DNA of 64,000 nucleotides from Flavobacterium crocinum (GCF_003122385.1 NZ_CP029255.1:4340001-4404000), one strand, 5' to 3'; numbered from the stretch's first letter, positions 46,718 to 56,931 are shown. The notes: generated by a model not told the origin, from the letters alone. Made by a program: numbers and translations.

Positions 46718-49700
46718 TTATTTTTTAATAATTCGGACTGTTGCTTCGGGATGTGATTCTATTTTTACCAGATAAATTCCCGAAGGCTGATTTTCAATAT
46801 TCAAATGAATGCTGCCATTTACGTTTGGATGGTTTGCTGTTGAAATCAGCTTACCATCCAGCGTATAAATTCCAATTGTTTCATTGTCTTCATTTGTTGG
46901 TAAAAGAATATCAAACTGCCCATTTGTTGGATTTGGAAATGCGCTAATGATTTTAACAGATTCTTCTGTCAGCATATTTAAGTCCGATATATTTGCGTTT
47001 TTAGCACTCAAAGAACCGGAAGTTGTCAATGTTTTAATCTGAATCGCTGCAGAATATTCACTTTCTCCTCCGGCATTTTCTGATGCAATCTTATAGAAGT
47101 AATCTTTATTGGCTTCTAAATTAGTATCGTTAAAAATGCTGTCTTTTACATAAGCATTTATAATATCATAAGTTCCATTAAGAGTTGTGGCTCTTTTGAT
47201 TTTATAGGATTCTGCTCCCGTCACAAGTGACCATTTTAAATTGATTGCTGACGATGATACTGCTTCACCTGTAAAATTGGTTGGAATTGCCGGAATCGAA
47301 GGTTGATCGTAAACCAATATTGCCGAATAAGCTGACTCCACATTGTCTTTACCAATAACTTTAATTCTATATTCTGCATGAGTTCGAACCAGATCTATTT
47401 TTGAAAGAACATTGTAGTCTGTTGATTCATAAAAAACTGAGAATGTAGTTTCTCCTGTTAGTTTTCTTTCCAAAACATATTTGTTTACTAACTCCTGATT
47501 GGTTCCTGTCCATTTTATGGTAATATTTTTATAATCAGAAGAAAGTGTGTAACTCAGTGTTTCTACTTTTGTTTTCCATAATGGAATATATTCTCTGGAT
47601 GAATTATAAGCTTTCGTCGATGCATTTTTAGCATAATATTGCCCCGCAGGAGTTAAAACCGTATAATCTGTCGCTGTACTGGAAATTACAGGTGCATTCT
47701 GTAGCCAGACATAATTTTGCCAATTTGGATTTCTGGTTTTAAAAGCATCGTTAATCGTCACATACATTGCTCGCGCATCCTGCACCCAATTATATATGGA
47801 ATAACGTTCTACATAATCGGCACTTTCTAAAACAGCTAAAATCGAAGCTAAATCGTTTTTATGCTTTGTTGCATTGGCATCTGTAAGTGTATTTACATCA
47901 TCAGGAAAATTATTAGCTGTCCAGTTTGCCCCAATATTCCATTCTGTAATCCAGATTGGTCTTTTGTATTTGTCATAAATGTATTGTAAATCACTTTTCC
48001 ATTGTGCTGCTGTTTTATACCAGTAACAATGAAGTGCTACATAATCTACTCTGTAATTATTAGCCTCAGCCTGAGTCATAAAAGTGGCCATCCAAGGATT
48101 ATAAGGATCCGAAGTTGCCGGAGAACCTACTCGTAATCCTGATTTCAAAAGAGCCGGCCAATTGCTTATGGCTGCTTCAACGGTCATATTGGCCTGATCC
48201 GGACGATCTGGTTCATTAAAGCCTAATAAATGAGTATATCCTTCTTTAGTATAAGCTGGTGTAAATGAAGGCCACCATTGAGTTTGACGAATAGGAACAT
48301 ATTCTACATTTGGCGTGGTATCCATTCCTGTGTTCCAGTTGTAATACCAGGTAATATTGCTTGAATTGATTGCCTCTGTACTTCCGCCGGCAAGTCCTTT
48401 TTTAGTAACCTGATGCCATGTCATTGTTCGGACAAACGAAATAGTTCCGTTTAAATTAACAGGCAAAACCGGAACTTCCAAATCTTCATTTTCTGCAATG
48501 TAAACCCGGCTGTAGCCTGATCCGTCTGCACTGGTAGCGAAAGTCGCCATATATCCTTTTTTTAATTTGAATGATTTAATGGCATTGTCAAAAGCCCCTA
48601 AATTATCAAATGGAGTTACAGTAGCATACTGCTGTGATGATCCTGCAAAATTTTCCTGAGTAAAAACCTGCAACGGCTGATAGTCTGCAACATAAGGCGA
48701 AACCACTGTTCCTCCTCCGTAATTGGTAACATTTACATTTGTACCGTTACCTGCCAAAACACCATTTACTGAAATATATTGCAATTGAGAACTGATTACG
48801 TCACTCGGTTTTACGTTTTCAAAATACAAACGATTATCTGCTGAAGTTAAGTTTACCGTCGAATTGATTAATGGATTATTTCCATTTTTAAGATATAAAG
48901 AAGCCGTTCCGTTTAAAACTACTTTTGATTTTGCAAAAGCTCCTACAGTGGTGTTGCTTGAAATGTTTGTTGTTTGAAGTGAGGGACTAATTATTTTTTC
49001 CGGAGCATAAGCAGCATTTTCAAAAGTAACCGAAGTAATCGCCATATCCACAGCACCCGTTGCGTAATTTTTTCCAATTACAATATTGGCTGTTTCCTGT
49101 CCCTGAACTTTTAAATCTGCTATTCCAAAAAGTGCTTTGGCTCCTGTAACATTTACATAATACGTTCCTGCACTTTGTGATTGGAATGCCAAATCTCCTT
49201 TTCTTAGTTTATTGACAGCTCCCGTTGTAAAGTTTTTAGTTGCTAAAACGGTTCCTCCACCATTAGCAGCTGTAGAAACCGATACCGTCATTTGAGAACC
49301 CGGACTTAAATTCGAAATGTATTCATAAATCCATGAAAACTGATATCCTTTTGAGGCTTCTAATTGTACCGGAAATGAATAAACGGAGTTTTCAAGTGCT
49401 GTACTGTCCCATCTGATATACATTAATCTGCCACTGTAAACTGAATTATCGGATTCAAAAGTATGACCGGAAGTTACATCCATAAAACGTGCTCCGCTTG
49501 TACTGTTCGCTGTATTAAAAATGCTTGGTGAAGCAACATTTGTCCATCCATAAGCAGCGGGAGTTCCTGCATTATCATTGTAATAACCGTCCCAGGTATT
49601 AATTAAGTTTGAAGATTTCAGTTTTAAATCGGCAATAGCCATTAATGCATAATCGCCTGTGATGGTTAGGTAATAATTGCCATCCACATTCGACACAAAA

Positions 49701-50602
49701 GACAAATCTCCTCTTCGCAATTTATTGGCACTTCCTGTTGTAAAGGTTTTATAAGCAATAACTCCAGATCCGTCAGCAGCTGAGGATATTGCTACATTCA
49801 ATTTAGCGCCTGCTGCAGCATTAGAAATATATTCATAAAGCCATGAAAATTCATATCTCAAACCTTGCTCCAGCTTAACGGGATAACTATAAGTTGCTGC
49901 CGAATAACTGGCATTGTCCCAACGAATGTACATGATTCTTCCGCTGTAAACCGAATTATCGGATTCAAATGTATGCCCTGAAGTAACATCCAGATATCGA
50001 ACACCAGACGTTGAATTGGCTGTATTCCACGGAAGGCTTGTTGAAGTATTTGCCCAGCCATAATCATTTGGTTTTCCCGAATTATTTCCTGTAACCCCTG
50101 CCCATCTTCCCAATAAATTATCAGAGCCATACGCTACTACAGCGCCTGAAGTATCATTTAGAAAATCAAGTGTCTTAGAAGTTAAATAATGTCCGTCCTG
50201 ATAGATATTTGCAACGCCGTCTTTTATTGCATATCTATAAGTTTGTTCCTGTGCGTTGTCTACAGAAGCACTTAAATTTTCGGGCGTTGATAAGATTGTA
50301 GCACTATTAAAAGTTGTTTTATCTAAAGAAGTTCTAAATCCGAGGCCGATTGTGTTTTTAACTTCAACATCTAATCCTCTTCCTACAGCAGAATTGACTT
50401 TGGCTTTTACTTCCAAAGTAAACTCGCTTTGATTAGATAATGGAAATGATAAAATATCTGAAGTCGAAGCATTTGTAAAAGTCTTCGAACCATTTAATGT
50501 TGTCGCTAAAGTTGTTTTTACAGGTAAATTAGGGGCTTGTGCCTGTATATTGAATACAAAAACCGATAACCAGAATAATATAAATATGTATAGTTTTTTC
50601 AT
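46718..50602 (-). CDS. Multidomain GH128-like glycoside hydrolase with duplicated N-terminal module and T9SS sorting tail
   Basis: 1294 aa with a signal peptide ending IQAQ (about 22). Layout: a beta-rich start (about 25-165); two tandem copies of a roughly 170-residue carbohydrate-binding-like module (about 165-335 and 336-505), each with SGHTFESDNSVYSGR and RRGDL/RKGDL; further beta domains (about 510-760); and a GH128-type catalytic core with Glu797 in LLGFNEPDRP and Glu887 in WITEWNIG. A fibronectin type III domain (about 1115-1205) and a T9SS type A tail (AFPNPTNGQFDIL...PSGIYLVKIES) follow. GH128 are endo-beta-1,3-glucanases; here a beta-1,3-galactan target is possible. It is the only T9SS cargo recognised in the window. 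Confidence 0.85.
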   Translation of the reverse strand: MKKLYIFILFWLSVFVFNIQAQAPNLPVKTTLATTLNGSKTFTNASTSDILSFPLSNQSEFTLEVKAKVNSAVGRGLDVEVKNTIGLGFRTSLDKTTFNSATILSTPENLSASVDNAQEQTYRYAIKDGVANIYQDGHYLTSKTLDFLNDTSGAVVAYGSDNLLGRWAGVTGNNSGKPNDYGWANTSTSLPWNTANSTSGVRYLDVTSGHTFESDNSVYSGRIMYIRWDNASYSAATYSYPVKLEQGLRYEFSWLYEYISNAAAGAKLNVAISSAADGSGVIAYKTFTTGSANKLRRGDLSFVSNVDGNYYLTITGDYALMAIADLKLKSSNLINTWDGYYNDNAGTPAAYGWTNVASPSIFNTANSTSGARFMDVTSGHTFESDNSVYSGRLMYIRWDSTALENSVYSFPVQLEASKGYQFSWIYEYISNLSPGSQMTVSVSTAANGGGTVLATKNFTTGAVNKLRKGDLAFQSQSAGTYYVNVTGAKALFGIADLKVQGQETANIVIGKNYATGAVDMAITSVTFENAAYAPEKIISPSLQTTNISSNTTVGAFAKSKVVLNGTASLYLKNGNNPLINSTVNLTSADNRLYFENVKPSDVISSQLQYISVNGVLAGNGTNVNVTNYGGGTVVSPYVADYQPLQVFTQENFAGSSQQYATVTPFDNLGAFDNAIKSFKLKKGYMATFATSADGSGYSRVYIAENEDLEVPVLPVNLNGTISFVRTMTWHQVTKKGLAGGSTEAINSSNITWYYNWNTGMDTTPNVEYVPIRQTQWWPSFTPAYTKEGYTHLLGFNEPDRPDQANMTVEAAISNWPALLKSGLRVGSPATSDPYNPWMATFMTQAEANNYRVDYVALHCYWYKTAAQWKSDLQYIYDKYKRPIWITEWNIGANWTANNFPDDVNTLTDANATKHKNDLASILAVLESADYVERYSIYNWVQDARAMYVTINDAFKTRNPNWQNYVWLQNAPVISSTATDYTVLTPAGQYYAKNASTKAYNSSREYIPLWKTKVETLSYTLSSDYKNITIKWTGTNQELVNKYVLERKLTGETTFSVFYESTDYNVLSKIDLVRTHAEYRIKVIGKDNVESAYSAILVYDQPSIPAIPTNFTGEAVSSSAINLKWSLVTGAESYKIKRATTLNGTYDIINAYVKDSIFNDTNLEANKDYFYKIASENAGGESEYSAAIQIKTLTTSGSLSAKNANISDLNMLTEESVKIISAFPNPTNGQFDILLPTNEDNETIGIYTLDGKLISTANHPNVNGSIHLNIENQPSGIYLVKIESHPEATVRIIKK

Positions 50603-50665
50603 AATGAAATATTTGTTTTAAAAATTGTTTTAAAATTTTTGTTGAATGCTTTCATTGGTAACCAA

Positions 50666-50724
50666 CAAAACTATTGGCGTAAGAAACTCTTAAACCACCG
50701 ATTTTAACTTTAAAAACTGGGCAA
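50666..50724 (-). promoter_or_regulatory. Probable internal promoter of the GH128-like gene
   Basis: TAGTTTTG (minus strand, 50673-50666) matches TAnnTTTG, about 63 nt before the ATG. A single half-site TTTGCCCA lies at the same distance (49 nt) as the first half-site of the shared operator, but the second half-site is not recognisable. Confidence 0.45.
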
Positions 50725-50848
50725 AAAAATTCCTTCCGCTTTTATTAACGGGCAAAATTGTATTGAAATGTATTGTGGTATTTTATATTGTTAAACCCAT
50801 GATATTTTGAATCAGAAGGCACAATATAGTATTCATGCGGCTTGTAAT

Positions 50849-50898
50849 GACTGCTTGTATTATCCTCTTTTATAATTGAGGATAATACTTAAACAGTC
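50849..50898. other. Long hairpin downstream of susD2
   Basis: GTATTATCCTC (50857-50867) pairs with GAGGATAATAC (50878-50888), and the stem extends outward through GACTG/CAGTC. No T-run follows on either strand. Likely an mRNA 3'-end stabiliser or an attenuator rather than a classic terminator. Confidence 0.55.
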
Positions 50899-51032
50899 GG
50901 TAATTATAAAAATTTAGTATTTCAGAAAGTGGGATATTTAACCCCTTAAAGAATGTATCTTAAACTGCAGCGAAATAATAACCATTCCAATTAAATTACT
51001 GCAGTTCAAATACTTTTTATTATAAAGCTAAT

Positions 51033-53015
51033 TTAAAGTTGGCTTTCATCTGCGACAGCATCCTGCCATTTATCCCAAACCTTAACGCTAGGATCATAAC
51101 CATCGTAACCAAAGTTCTGACTTAATTTGCCTTTGATATTAGCCGTTATAGCACTGTTTGGTATTGGCCAGTAATTGTTGCGTTTGTCCATGGTATAAAA
51201 TTTAGTTCCGTTTGGCACCACAATACCGCTTGGATATTTGTTGTAAAGAGTATAGTGGACAATTCGCTGATACCAATAACTTCCGCCGGCATTATCCGTT
51301 CCGGACTGTTTGTCCCAATTGGTTTTACTGTAGGTTTGTCCCCATTCATCAGCCTGTCCGCTGAGTGCGAGACAATGCGAAATACGCTTTAGCTCGACAT
51401 TCCTCCATTCTTCCAGATAAAGTTCTCTTCCTCTTTCTGCACAAATATCGCCGATAGTTACTGTTCCATACATTTGTGATGCACCAGCTCTCGCTCTAAT
51501 AACATTTACGTCTTGAGCTGCTCCTCCAACATTACCTTGGTAAAAACGTGCTTCAGCTCTCAACAAATAAGTTTCAGCCAAACGATATAAGTACCAATGT
51601 GCTTTACTTCCTGTACTTGCTCCCTGAAAATCATTTGCATTTGGATTTGTTTCATTTACTACATCATGCAGATAGATTTTATACAACGGAAAATCAAACC
51701 ATTCACGCAGTGTATCTTTTGACAACAATGTAGTGCCATTTTTTAATCTGAAGTTTTGTCCATAATATGCAGAAGTCTTGTCGCTGTATTTAAGATTTTC
51801 CATATTTACCCAGTTCCCAACGGTACTGTTATGTCTAAGGTCTTGTTTGTCTTCCACACCATTAACCACCCACATAGGATGTTGCGAATAATAAGAAGCA
51901 CTAATTGTTGCAATACCACGTCCTAAAGCTCTGGCATAATCGTAGTTAGCCTGATAATTGGCGTTATTTGAAGCAAAACGATTTGCCGCTTGCTTTCCGT
52001 CAGGAGTAGTAACTGTACCAGAATTCCAGTTCGGACCAAAAATTCTCATAGATGCAAATGGTAAAAAAGATTGTACTCCACCGTTTGGCATTACCAAAAT
52101 AGCTTCTCTGTTAGCGGCAATAACTTTATTTTCAGGTCGGTGTAAATCCCAAATCACATTTCTGGTGATTGTCCATGTTGCTGGATTTCCTCCTGCATCA
52201 AAAGTTCCAAATGAACCCTGCATCAAAGAATAACCCGATTGATTAATTAGTAAATCGGCCTGATTTTCTGCATCTTTAAATCTTCCGGAAGCCAGATAAC
52301 ACTTAATCAATAACTGACGGCATGCTCCCTTGTTTACCACTCCCAGATAAGGCAGTTTTGATTGTTCCGGCACCCATTCTACAGCCTTTTCCATATCAGC
52401 CGTAATCATTTCGATAATGGCTTCTTTTTTAGTTGAATAATAACTTTGCTTAGGTACTTCCAAAATCTTTGTAATCAATGGAATATCTCCAAACTGATAA
52501 ACCAAGTTAAGATAACGGTATGCTCTATGAAAATAAGCCTGACCGATATATTTACGTTTTACTTCTTCTGTCAAACTTGTTACTTTATCAATATAAGTTA
52601 AAACGGTATTGGCATGTTTAATTCCCGTATAAGCTTCCGTCCAGTAAAATCCGAAATAGAAATCATCATTTGTTGAAGTTTTATAACTCATGGTAGGCAC
52701 CATAGTATTAGCAAAATCAGAAATGGTGCTGGTATTATCTGTTTTTCCATATTTTGACATATCAGAGAAAACATATTCGGTACCAATAGGCACACTATTA
52801 CCAGCATTGTTATAATGAATATAGTTGTTACGAAGCTGTTTATCGGCACTTGCTAAAACGGCCTGTAATCCACTTTCTGTACTAAAAGTTGCTTCCGGTT
52901 CGTAAAACGAAAGCGGATCTGGTTCCAGAAAATCTTCTGAGCAGGAAACAAAAAGAGCAGCAACCGCAACTAAAGGCGCTATTCTTGAAATTTTATTTTG
53001 TATATATCTTTTCAT
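51033..53015 (-). CDS. SusD/RagB-family nutrient-binding outer-membrane lipoprotein (SusD2)
   Basis: 660 aa. The lipoprotein signal ends AALFVSC (Cys25), followed by SEDFLEPDPLSFY. Typical SusD segments: YWTEAYTGIKHANTVL, GQAYFHRAYRYLNLVYQFGDIPL, and a C-terminal AETYLLRAEARFYQGN with ERGRELYLEEWRNVELKR. It forms the lid of SusC2. The 13-nt gap to susC2 shows a tight operon. Unlike PUL-1, no SusE/F-type lipoprotein follows; the next gene is the T9SS GH128-like protein, whose duplicated modules may supply the surface binding function (inference). Confidence 0.95.
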   Translation of the reverse strand: MKRYIQNKISRIAPLVAVAALFVSCSEDFLEPDPLSFYEPEATFSTESGLQAVLASADKQLRNNYIHYNNAGNSVPIGTEYVFSDMSKYGKTDNTSTISDFANTMVPTMSYKTSTNDDFYFGFYWTEAYTGIKHANTVLTYIDKVTSLTEEVKRKYIGQAYFHRAYRYLNLVYQFGDIPLITKILEVPKQSYYSTKKEAIIEMITADMEKAVEWVPEQSKLPYLGVVNKGACRQLLIKCYLASGRFKDAENQADLLINQSGYSLMQGSFGTFDAGGNPATWTITRNVIWDLHRPENKVIAANREAILVMPNGGVQSFLPFASMRIFGPNWNSGTVTTPDGKQAANRFASNNANYQANYDYARALGRGIATISASYYSQHPMWVVNGVEDKQDLRHNSTVGNWVNMENLKYSDKTSAYYGQNFRLKNGTTLLSKDTLREWFDFPLYKIYLHDVVNETNPNANDFQGASTGSKAHWYLYRLAETYLLRAEARFYQGNVGGAAQDVNVIRARAGASQMYGTVTIGDICAERGRELYLEEWRNVELKRISHCLALSGQADEWGQTYSKTNWDKQSGTDNAGGSYWYQRIVHYTLYNKYPSGIVVPNGTKFYTMDKRNNYWPIPNSAITANIKGKLSQNFGYDGYDPSVKVWDKWQDAVADESQL

Positions 53016-53028
53016 TATTGACTAATTT

Positions 53029-56000
53029 TTAAAGTGAAACGTTAAATCCTAAATTGAACATTCGGGTAGCAAGCCCGCCAGTCTCCGGATCACCATAATA
53101 TTTCCATTGTTTAGAAGCCGACCAAGTTGCCACATTCTGAACAGAAGCATAGATTTTGAAATTTCTCACATGCAAGCGGGTTATAAGATCTTTTGGAAGT
53201 GAATACGCCAAAGAAATATTGTCTAAACGTATAAAACTGCGATCGTATAATTTTGCTGTTCCAGCTCCTGCAGGTCCTCTGGCATCAAGACGCGCCCAGT
53301 CATTTGTTGGATTGTCAATTGTCCAATACGGATTTACAAACGGATTGTAGTTATTGGTATATAAACTACCATCATTGTACGTGTTCATATAACGTCCATC
53401 CATTGATTTGTGTCCCATGTACGAATACATATTGATCGCCAAATTCCAATTTTTATAAAATGTAAATTCATTGCGAAGCGACCAGTTAATTGGTGGTGTT
53501 GTCTGCCCTAAAAATTGTTTGTCTTTTTCGTTATAAGTTGGTTTTCCGTTTACATCATCAGCAGTATAGCTGTTTTCTACTTTTGGGTCACCCGGACGCT
53601 GTCCGTATAGTGCTGCTTCAACCGCTTCATCTTTTTGCCAGATTCCAATTACCTTATAATCCCAGATTTGAGAAATAGGTTTGCCAATAAACCATCCGTT
53701 GGTTTTATCGTCTGCCTCTTTTCTTCCAATAACATTTCCATTGGCATCTTTAATATCTTCCATATTGCCATACAATTTGTTAATCGTATTCTTGTTGTAT
53801 GAAAAAGCAACCATCGTAGTCCACTCAAAGTTTGGTCTCTTCATATTTAAAGTAGTAAGACTGATCTCAATACCTTTATTTTCAACCTCTCCAAGATTGG
53901 TTGCAATCGATGAAAATCCGGTAAACTCAGGTAAACGCTGACTCATAATCATATCGTGAGTAACCGACTTATAAACATCAATTGTAGTTGTAATTCTGTC
54001 ATTTAAGAAACCAAGATCAAGACCAATATTAGATGCTGTTGTTTTTTCCCATTGCAAATTAGGATTTGCCATACGGTCTATTCCCAGATATTTCATATCT
54101 ACAATGTTTCCTGAAGCATCGATATATCCCATAGTTGCACCCGTTCCTGAACTTAAATTGGCTAAAGCCAAGTAAGGATCAGCGAGCGATCTGTTTCCAT
54201 TTTTACCCCATGATAAACGTAATTTACCAGTGCTTAGCGGTTCCCAATGAAACCATTTTTCTTTATTAAAATTCCAGCCCAATGCTACAGAAGGGAAAGT
54301 AGCATAAGGATATGAAGCCCCGAATGCGGAATATCCATCACGACGAACTGTTCCAGTAATCATATAACGATCGTCAAAGGAATAGAAAAGTCTTGCCATT
54401 AAAGCATCACCTGTCTGATGTGTATCTGTTGCTGTAAAAGTACTATTAGCAAGTGTTGCATTGGCGATATTATGATATCCTAAAGCATCTGATGGCTGGA
54501 TGTTATTTGCATCAATACGATCCGACCATGTTTTTAAATCTTCTGCTTCCTGAACGAAAGTTGCGATAATATGGTGCTTTCCATTAAATGTATGATCCCA
54601 TGTTATGGTATTGTTTATGTTCCAGGTGAATTTTTTACCGTTTTCTCTATCCACTCCAATATTAACAGCATTCCAGTTTTTATTGCCAGCCGACTGGAAA
54701 TAACGATTGTAAAAGAATTCATAGCGTGGTGCAGCATTAAATGAGTACGTAATCCCAAAAGGCAAAGTTACTTTTGTATTAAAAATAGTATTCAATACAG
54801 TATATCCTCTGTCAAGATCCATATATTGGCGATCATAATAGTAGTTATATCCACCAATTGTTGGTCCCATTGGTTGTCTTGCGTAATCACCATTTGCTTC
54901 TTTGAAGTTAGCAAACGGGCTGTTTCTTAACATATTGGCATCCCAATAATTCGTTCCTGTTCCAACAGATATATCTCCATCTGAACGATCCTGAAAATTA
55001 ACGTTTGCTCCAAATTCAAGCCAATCAGTAATTTTAGCATCTACTTTCATATTGGCACGAACAGCAGTATAATCATTACCCTGAATAGCACCTTCTGATG
55101 TTAAATATCCTAAAGACATATAATAATTTACTTTATCACTTGCTCCAGAAACACTTAAATTATTGTCGCGATTTATTCCTGTTCTAAAAGTACTATTGTA
55201 CCAATCGTGTGTTTTTCCTTCTGTAAAGTTCTTTAAAAGCGTTGCATCGGTAATTCCTAAACGCAATCCCCAAACTTCATTCAGACTTTTTCCTTGAATT
55301 TGTGAAGCCGGCTGATACGCTAACCATTGCGCCTCTGTAATTCCGTACTGACTTAATTGGTCCGGACTTGCATAATAACCCGGTTTACCGGCTGCTGTTC
55401 CTGTAACCCACGCCTCGTAGTTTCCGGTTGTTGTATTGGTGCCATACGTTTTAGCAGTTTCCCAATCCTGACGGTATTTTATATATCCTTCCGGAGAATA
55501 TACGTTTCTGTAAGCACTTTCATTGACAATCGTCAAGTTTGTAGTAACATTAATAATAGGCTTGCCTGCTTTTCCTTTTTTTGTCGAAATAACAATAACC
55601 CCAGCTGCCGCTTTAGAACCATATACCGCTGTCGCAGATGCATCTTTTAAGATATCAATCTGGCCAACATCATCAGGATTAATTTCTGAAAGTTCTCCGT
55701 AGAACTGCATTCCGTCTAAAATAATAAGCGGCGAGTTATGATTTGCGCCATCAGGATTGTAAACAGAAGTCTGCCCTCGAATCTGCAAAGATCCTCCTCC
55801 TTTTGCAGAAGGGTCATAGCCTACTTTTAGACCCGGAACACCTCTTAATAAATCCTGAACAGTTTGTGGGTTTTGGTTTGCCAAAGCTTCTGCTTTAACC
55901 TGAACAATTGATCCGGTTAAATCTTTTTTCTTCATTTTACCATATCCCACTACCACCACTTCGTCTAATGAAGCTGCACTATCTTCTAATTTTATATTAA

Positions 56001-56361
56001 TATTCGTTTTGCCGTTTACTGCTACTTCCTGAGTTACAAAACCAACAAACGATATTACTAATATGGAATTCTCATCTCCCGCTAAAGTAAATTTTCCGTC
56101 AAAATCTGTTATAGTTCCTTTTTTTGTTCCTTTAATTAAAACTGATGCTCCCGGAAGCGGAACACCTTTACTGTCTTTTACTTGTCCACTAATACTGTTT
56201 TGTGGCTGTACTTTTTCTGCTCCTATTTTACTACTCGATTCAGTAGAAAATGCATGTACTTGAGACAATGAAACTAATACACAAAGTAGTGTGAGTTTCT
56301 TTTTCAAATCAAATCCAGATCCATAATCAGGAGCCTTAATCTTCCTAATAAAGTTTGTCAT
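53029..56361 (-). CDS. SusC/RagA-family TonB-dependent oligosaccharide transporter (SusC2)
   Basis: 1110 aa. After a charged start, the signal segment KKLTLLCVLVSLSQVHA (about 20-38) precedes the carboxypeptidase-regulatory-like domain (ISGQVKDSKGVPLPGASV, about 57-135), the linker LDEVVVVGYGKMKKKDLTGS, the plug (VQDLLRGVPGLKVGYDPSAKGG, IDILKDASATAVYGSKAAAG) and the barrel ending LGFNVSL. It imports the PUL-2 glycan fragments. It is the first gene of a nine-gene run ending at 38772. Its promoter has the shared operator at 56506-56565 and a leader of about 145 nt. Confidence 0.96.
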   Translation of the reverse strand: MTNFIRKIKAPDYGSGFDLKKKLTLLCVLVSLSQVHAFSTESSSKIGAEKVQPQNSISGQVKDSKGVPLPGASVLIKGTKKGTITDFDGKFTLAGDENSILVISFVGFVTQEVAVNGKTNINIKLEDSAASLDEVVVVGYGKMKKKDLTGSIVQVKAEALANQNPQTVQDLLRGVPGLKVGYDPSAKGGGSLQIRGQTSVYNPDGANHNSPLIILDGMQFYGELSEINPDDVGQIDILKDASATAVYGSKAAAGVIVISTKKGKAGKPIINVTTNLTIVNESAYRNVYSPEGYIKYRQDWETAKTYGTNTTTGNYEAWVTGTAAGKPGYYASPDQLSQYGITEAQWLAYQPASQIQGKSLNEVWGLRLGITDATLLKNFTEGKTHDWYNSTFRTGINRDNNLSVSGASDKVNYYMSLGYLTSEGAIQGNDYTAVRANMKVDAKITDWLEFGANVNFQDRSDGDISVGTGTNYWDANMLRNSPFANFKEANGDYARQPMGPTIGGYNYYYDRQYMDLDRGYTVLNTIFNTKVTLPFGITYSFNAAPRYEFFYNRYFQSAGNKNWNAVNIGVDRENGKKFTWNINNTITWDHTFNGKHHIIATFVQEAEDLKTWSDRIDANNIQPSDALGYHNIANATLANSTFTATDTHQTGDALMARLFYSFDDRYMITGTVRRDGYSAFGASYPYATFPSVALGWNFNKEKWFHWEPLSTGKLRLSWGKNGNRSLADPYLALANLSSGTGATMGYIDASGNIVDMKYLGIDRMANPNLQWEKTTASNIGLDLGFLNDRITTTIDVYKSVTHDMIMSQRLPEFTGFSSIATNLGEVENKGIEISLTTLNMKRPNFEWTTMVAFSYNKNTINKLYGNMEDIKDANGNVIGRKEADDKTNGWFIGKPISQIWDYKVIGIWQKDEAVEAALYGQRPGDPKVENSYTADDVNGKPTYNEKDKQFLGQTTPPINWSLRNEFTFYKNWNLAINMYSYMGHKSMDGRYMNTYNDGSLYTNNYNPFVNPYWTIDNPTNDWARLDARGPAGAGTAKLYDRSFIRLDNISLAYSLPKDLITRLHVRNFKIYASVQNVATWSASKQWKYYGDPETGGLATRMFNLGFNVSL

Positions 56362-56505
56362 TTTTGGTTGTAAGTTTTGGTTAATTGATAAGTTAATTAG
56401 TCTACAAAATATAGAAACGAACGACTACAAGTGTGTTTTTTACAATTTTCTTTTTCAAAATTTTTTAAGCACACATTATCGTTTAATTATCAATAGTTTG
56501 CATTA

Positions 56506-56565
56506 CAAATCTATAGCAAGACGCCTAAGCAAAAGGGGGTAATTACAACATTAAAAAAGGGGCAA
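56506..56565 (-). promoter_or_regulatory. Shared PUL operator and promoter, susC2
   Basis: On the minus strand: half-site TTGCCCC (G at 56563), half-site TTACCCCC (A at 56540), then TAGATTTG (56513-56506). Same order as at susC1, with the TAnnTTTG box one base further away. Confidence 0.68.
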
Positions 56566-56836
56566 ATCCGTATTTTTAGAGGCAAAACGGGATTTTTTTA
56601 TAGGAATGACAAAAAAAGCATATTCAAAATGTATGATGTATAATTATTTAAAAGCTGGATATAAATAAACAAGCATTATAATCTCTTAATATTTATCTTA
56701 AATAACTTTGGAAAAATGAAAAAATGAAGCAATCTCAAAACATATTTTTTGACTAAAAAGAATCTTTATAAAAATTATATCATAAACAATACCCTAGCGG
56801 GGGTAAAATATTTATAGAATTTTAATAAGACAAATG

Positions 56837-56907
56837 AAAAAAAGCTCCGGAGGAGCGACATATTTTTCATAATCTCTAGTATATGTCGCTCCTCTGGAGC
56901 TTTTTTT
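56837..56907. repeat. Near-perfect 27-bp hairpin of the AGCTCCGGAGGAGCG type
   Basis: The arms at 56837-56863 and 56881-56907 are reverse complements apart from one position (CCGGAGG/CCTCTGG), with A- and T-tracts at the ends and a 17-nt loop. It could stop transcription in both directions. Confidence 0.8.
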
Positions 56908-56931
56908 GTAAACGTCTGTTCTTTGCTATAA

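Larger units (their letters stand above)
50603..51032. other. susD2 to GH128-like gap with hairpins and an internal promoter
   Basis: 430 nt. From the susD2 side: inverted repeat AACTGCAG/CTGCAGTT (50963-51006), a strong hairpin (50849-50898) and a probable promoter (50666-50673). No ORF. Confidence 0.6.

Noticed and set aside
56790..56815. Extra CCCCC site (TTTTACCCCCGCTAGGG on the minus strand) as another operator
   Set aside because: No partner half-site at 22-23 nt and no TAnnTTTG at the right distance.
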